Shown here: in pieces, positions 21,358 through 22,749 of the stretch
Numbering within the stretch: position 1 is the stretch's first letter
Layout of the letters: each line of letters opens with the position of its first letter
Source of the DNA: CAADGL01 sp964643885
Lineage (GTDB): Bacteria; Planctomycetota; Phycisphaerae; UBA1845; Fen-1342
Direction of reading: 5' to 3'
Assembly: GCA_964643885.1 (NCBI GenBank)
Contig: CAZXUI010000078.1
Span: 1-22,749 of the forward strand
Length of the DNA: 22,749 bases
Program-made: the position numbers and the translations under genes
The notes under the pieces: model-generated
What the model was told of the DNA's origin: nothing
Database searches by the model: none
The model's input: the letters and a program-made list of their open reading frames with translations, nothing else

Positions 21358-22299
21358 ATGTCGCAGCGGCCGGGCGATTCGATCGAGCACGGCGCGACGC
21401 AGCGCCCGCCGCCGCGCGTCGTGGTCGTGCCGCGGCCGCGCCCCGCGCCGCGAAAGCCCGGGGCGCTTCTCATCGTCTTTTTCGCGGTCGCGTTCATGGC
21501 GCTGCTCATGCGGCCCGGGCGACCCGTTCTGGGGTTGAGCCAGCCGGTCTTCATCGGTCTGGTCGGCGCCGTGCTGATCGGACTGCATCTGCTGGGGCGG
21601 CGACGATATCGCCGAAAGCTCGCCGGGCAGCCGCATGAGCCGCCGCTGCCGGATTCGCTCGCACAAGCGCTTCGAGATCGCTGGGCGTCGATTCGTGAGC
21701 TGCCCACGCTCGGCTGGGTCGGTGAGCTGCTCGAGCAGGAAGACCCCGGGTTGACGCGCTGCGGCTACGTCGTCACCCTGGGAGTCGACGAGCTTCCCGA
21801 GGTCGACGACGTCCCCTTCGAGCCGGAGATCATCTCGCCCGGCCGCGTCGTCCGCGGGCCGCTGATTCTGGCCGGAATCGGCCTGTCGATTCTCGCCGTC
21901 TGGATGCTCCAGTTCATCCCCGGCCTGCATTTCGATCTGGAGCTGGAAGGCTTCGCCTGTATCCTCATTCCGGCCGCCGCGGCCGGGCTGATCGTCGTCT
22001 GGGCCACGATCGTCCGGCCGATGTATGTGCGCATCGCACCGGGTGTTGTGGAGGTCCTGGCGTATTCGATGTTCTCCAGCCGGCCCCGGGTTCGCAGCTT
22101 CCCGATCGAGCCGGGGACGCTGGCGGTGCTGGTGCGGCGGGGCGGGGAGCTGTCGCTGCATCTGAAGCGCGGCGCGCAGCGCGAGCTGATCGTGATCACG
22201 TCCATTCAGGGGCACAAAGAACTCTGGCCGCGGCTGTGGCAGGCGCTGACGAGCCGCCGGCCGATCCCGCACCTGCCGAGCGAGACGCTGATCGGCTGA
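21358..22299 (+). CDS. Membrane protein of unknown function, downstream of polA
   Basis: A 313-residue protein with a proline- and arginine-rich cytoplasmic N-terminus (RVVVVPRPRPAPRKPG) and four likely membrane helices in two pairs: ALLIVFFAVAFMALLM (about 36-51), PVFIGLVGAVLIGLHLL (about 63-79), PLILAGIGLSILAVWMLQFI (about 168-187) and FACILIPAAAAGLIVVWATIV (about 199-219). Between the pairs is a soluble loop of about 85 residues (WASIRELPTLGWVGELLEQE). After the last helix comes a beta-rich tail (VRIAPGVVEVLAYSMFSSRP to LSLHLKRGAQRELIVITSIQ) that resembles bacterial PH-like membrane domains, where a short helix ends the strand set (KELWPRLWQALTSR). That resemblance is tentative. It starts 24 bp after the polA stop with GGGAGCGA upstream of ATG, so it is likely co-transcribed. 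No known role is recognised. Confidence 0.72.
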   Translation: MSQRPGDSIEHGATQRPPPRVVVVPRPRPAPRKPGALLIVFFAVAFMALLMRPGRPVLGLSQPVFIGLVGAVLIGLHLLGRRRYRRKLAGQPHEPPLPDSLAQALRDRWASIRELPTLGWVGELLEQEDPGLTRCGYVVTLGVDELPEVDDVPFEPEIISPGRVVRGPLILAGIGLSILAVWMLQFIPGLHFDLELEGFACILIPAAAAGLIVVWATIVRPMYVRIAPGVVEVLAYSMFSSRPRVRSFPIEPGTLAVLVRRGGELSLHLKRGAQRELIVITSIQGHKELWPRLWQALTSRRPIPHLPSETLIG

Positions 22300-22305
22300 A
22301 TCAGA

Positions 22306-22365
22306 ACCCGCCGCGCGGGTGGCATGGGCAAGCGCAGCTTGCCCGTACTCAGAGGGACCTCTGAG
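22306..22365. repeat. Three consecutive perfect hairpins after the membrane protein gene
   Basis: ACCCGC-CGC-GCGGGT (22306-22320), GGGCAAGC-GCA-GCTTGCCC (22326-22344) and CTCAGAGG-GA-CCTCTGAG (22348-22365) follow each other within 60 bp, starting 6 bp after the stop codon. None has a U-tract. They may protect or end the polA operon transcript, or be repetitive extragenic palindromes. Confidence 0.7.
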
Positions 22366-22568
22366 CGGCCGGCGAAGTGCGAGAAGGGACTTTCGCGCCA
22401 GGACGAGACGATCGGACCGATCGCCATCTTGAATGAGGTTGCGGTGCGGGTTTGGACCTTTTGTGCTGTGATCCGAGCCGAAGGCCCCACGGACGACGTA
22501 GGGGGGTCGAGTCTTCCGGTGGCTGAAGCCACCGGCTACGGCCGTTAGCCCTGACGGGCAAGAGCGCG
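22366..22568. repeat. Intergenic region with further palindromes
   Basis: No gene is supported here. CCGGTGGCT-GA-AGCCACCGG (22516-22535) is a perfect 9-bp-arm hairpin, and GCCC-TGAC-GGGC lies at 22548-22559. A fragment GATCCGAGCCGAAGG at about 22471 recalls the arm motif of the dispersed element at 11965 and 15245, but the match is short. Confidence 0.5.
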
Positions 22569-22749
22569 ACAGGTCGGAGACCTGTCGGCCAATGACCGGT
22601 CAGAGACCGGTCCCCCAATCAGACCGGTCAGTGACCGGTCCCCCAATCAGACCGGTCAAGGACCGGTTCCCCAATCAGACCGGTCAGAGACCGGTCCCCA
22701 ATCAGACCGGTCAGAGACCGGTCCCCCAATCAGACCGGTCAGAGACCGG
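22569..22749. repeat. Tandem array of a 28-bp palindromic unit, continuing past the window end
   Basis: Unit boundaries: a divergent unit 22569-22592, then 22593-22620, 22621-22648, 22649-22676, 22677-22703 (27 bp, one C lost), 22704-22731 and a partial 22732-22749. The consensus is AGACCGGTCAGAGACCGGTC then CCCCAATC. Each unit has two copies of the 8-bp palindrome GACCGGTC separated by three bases (AGA, AGT or AAG), so it can form a hairpin. The first, divergent unit keeps the design with another sequence, ACAGGTC-GGA-GACCTGT. There are no variable spacers and no coding frame of interest. Confidence 0.9.

Noticed and set aside
19174..22272. A very long open frame on the minus strand across polA and the membrane protein gene
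   Set aside because: It lies wholly opposite strong polA motifs, its translation is Arg/Gln/Asp-rich without recognisable domains, and long antisense frames are expected in GC-rich coding DNA.
22569..22749. CRISPR array at the window end
   Set aside because: The units abut with no variable spacers and the unit itself is nearly constant; this is a tandem repeat.

Overview
The window is a GC-rich (roughly two-thirds G+C by eye) bacterial chromosome segment. The gene set suggests Planctomycetota, perhaps a Phycisphaerae-like lineage: gyrA with a PTLVRM/DPPAAMRYTEARL active-site region and a long acidic tail, a free-standing coiled-coil membrane protein of a DUF4175-like kind, a sialate O-acetylesterase, LarC, DUF1579 and DUF72 proteins, plus GC-rich intergenic palindromes. 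No 16S or ribosomal marker is present, so this placement is inference.

Layout. 1-212 is the C-terminus of an antiquitin-type (ALDH7) aldehyde dehydrogenase. 214-1835 is a decaying accessory stretch: a small DUF5678 protein, a retropepsin-like gene broken by two in-frame UGA codons, a DUF5677 gene with a frameshift, and a C-terminal fragment of a CbrC-family gene. An apparently solitary beta-class DNA methyltransferase follows (2078-3094). A coupled pair comes next: a secreted endonuclease/exonuclease/phosphatase protein overlapping a PPK2 polyphosphate kinase by ATGA. On the minus strand lie gyrA, a seven-iron ferredoxin and a sialate O-acetylesterase, with an intrinsic terminator between the last two. 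A secreted DUF1579 protein with a near-consensus promoter, a DUF72 protein (minus) and the coiled-coil membrane protein (plus) follow. A minus-strand operon carries larC, a DUF6115-like protein and a small membrane protein, all overlapping. Then come tRNA-Glu(CTC) on the minus strand, divergent from polA, and a four-segment membrane protein closely downstream of polA.

Housekeeping functions (gyrA, polA, tRNA-Glu) are interleaved with metabolic or envelope genes. Apart from the short operons there is no dedicated multi-gene pathway.

The most unusual content is non-coding. Two related copies of an inverted-repeat-bounded element (about 250 bp) sit in two of the three convergent gene junctions, one with a perfect 18-bp hairpin nested inside. 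The last 450 bp are packed with different short perfect hairpins, then a tandem array of a 28-bp unit built from the 8-bp palindrome GACCGGTC, running off the end. I did not find a convincing new defence or biosynthetic system; these repeats and the in-frame UGA pseudogene are the best leads.
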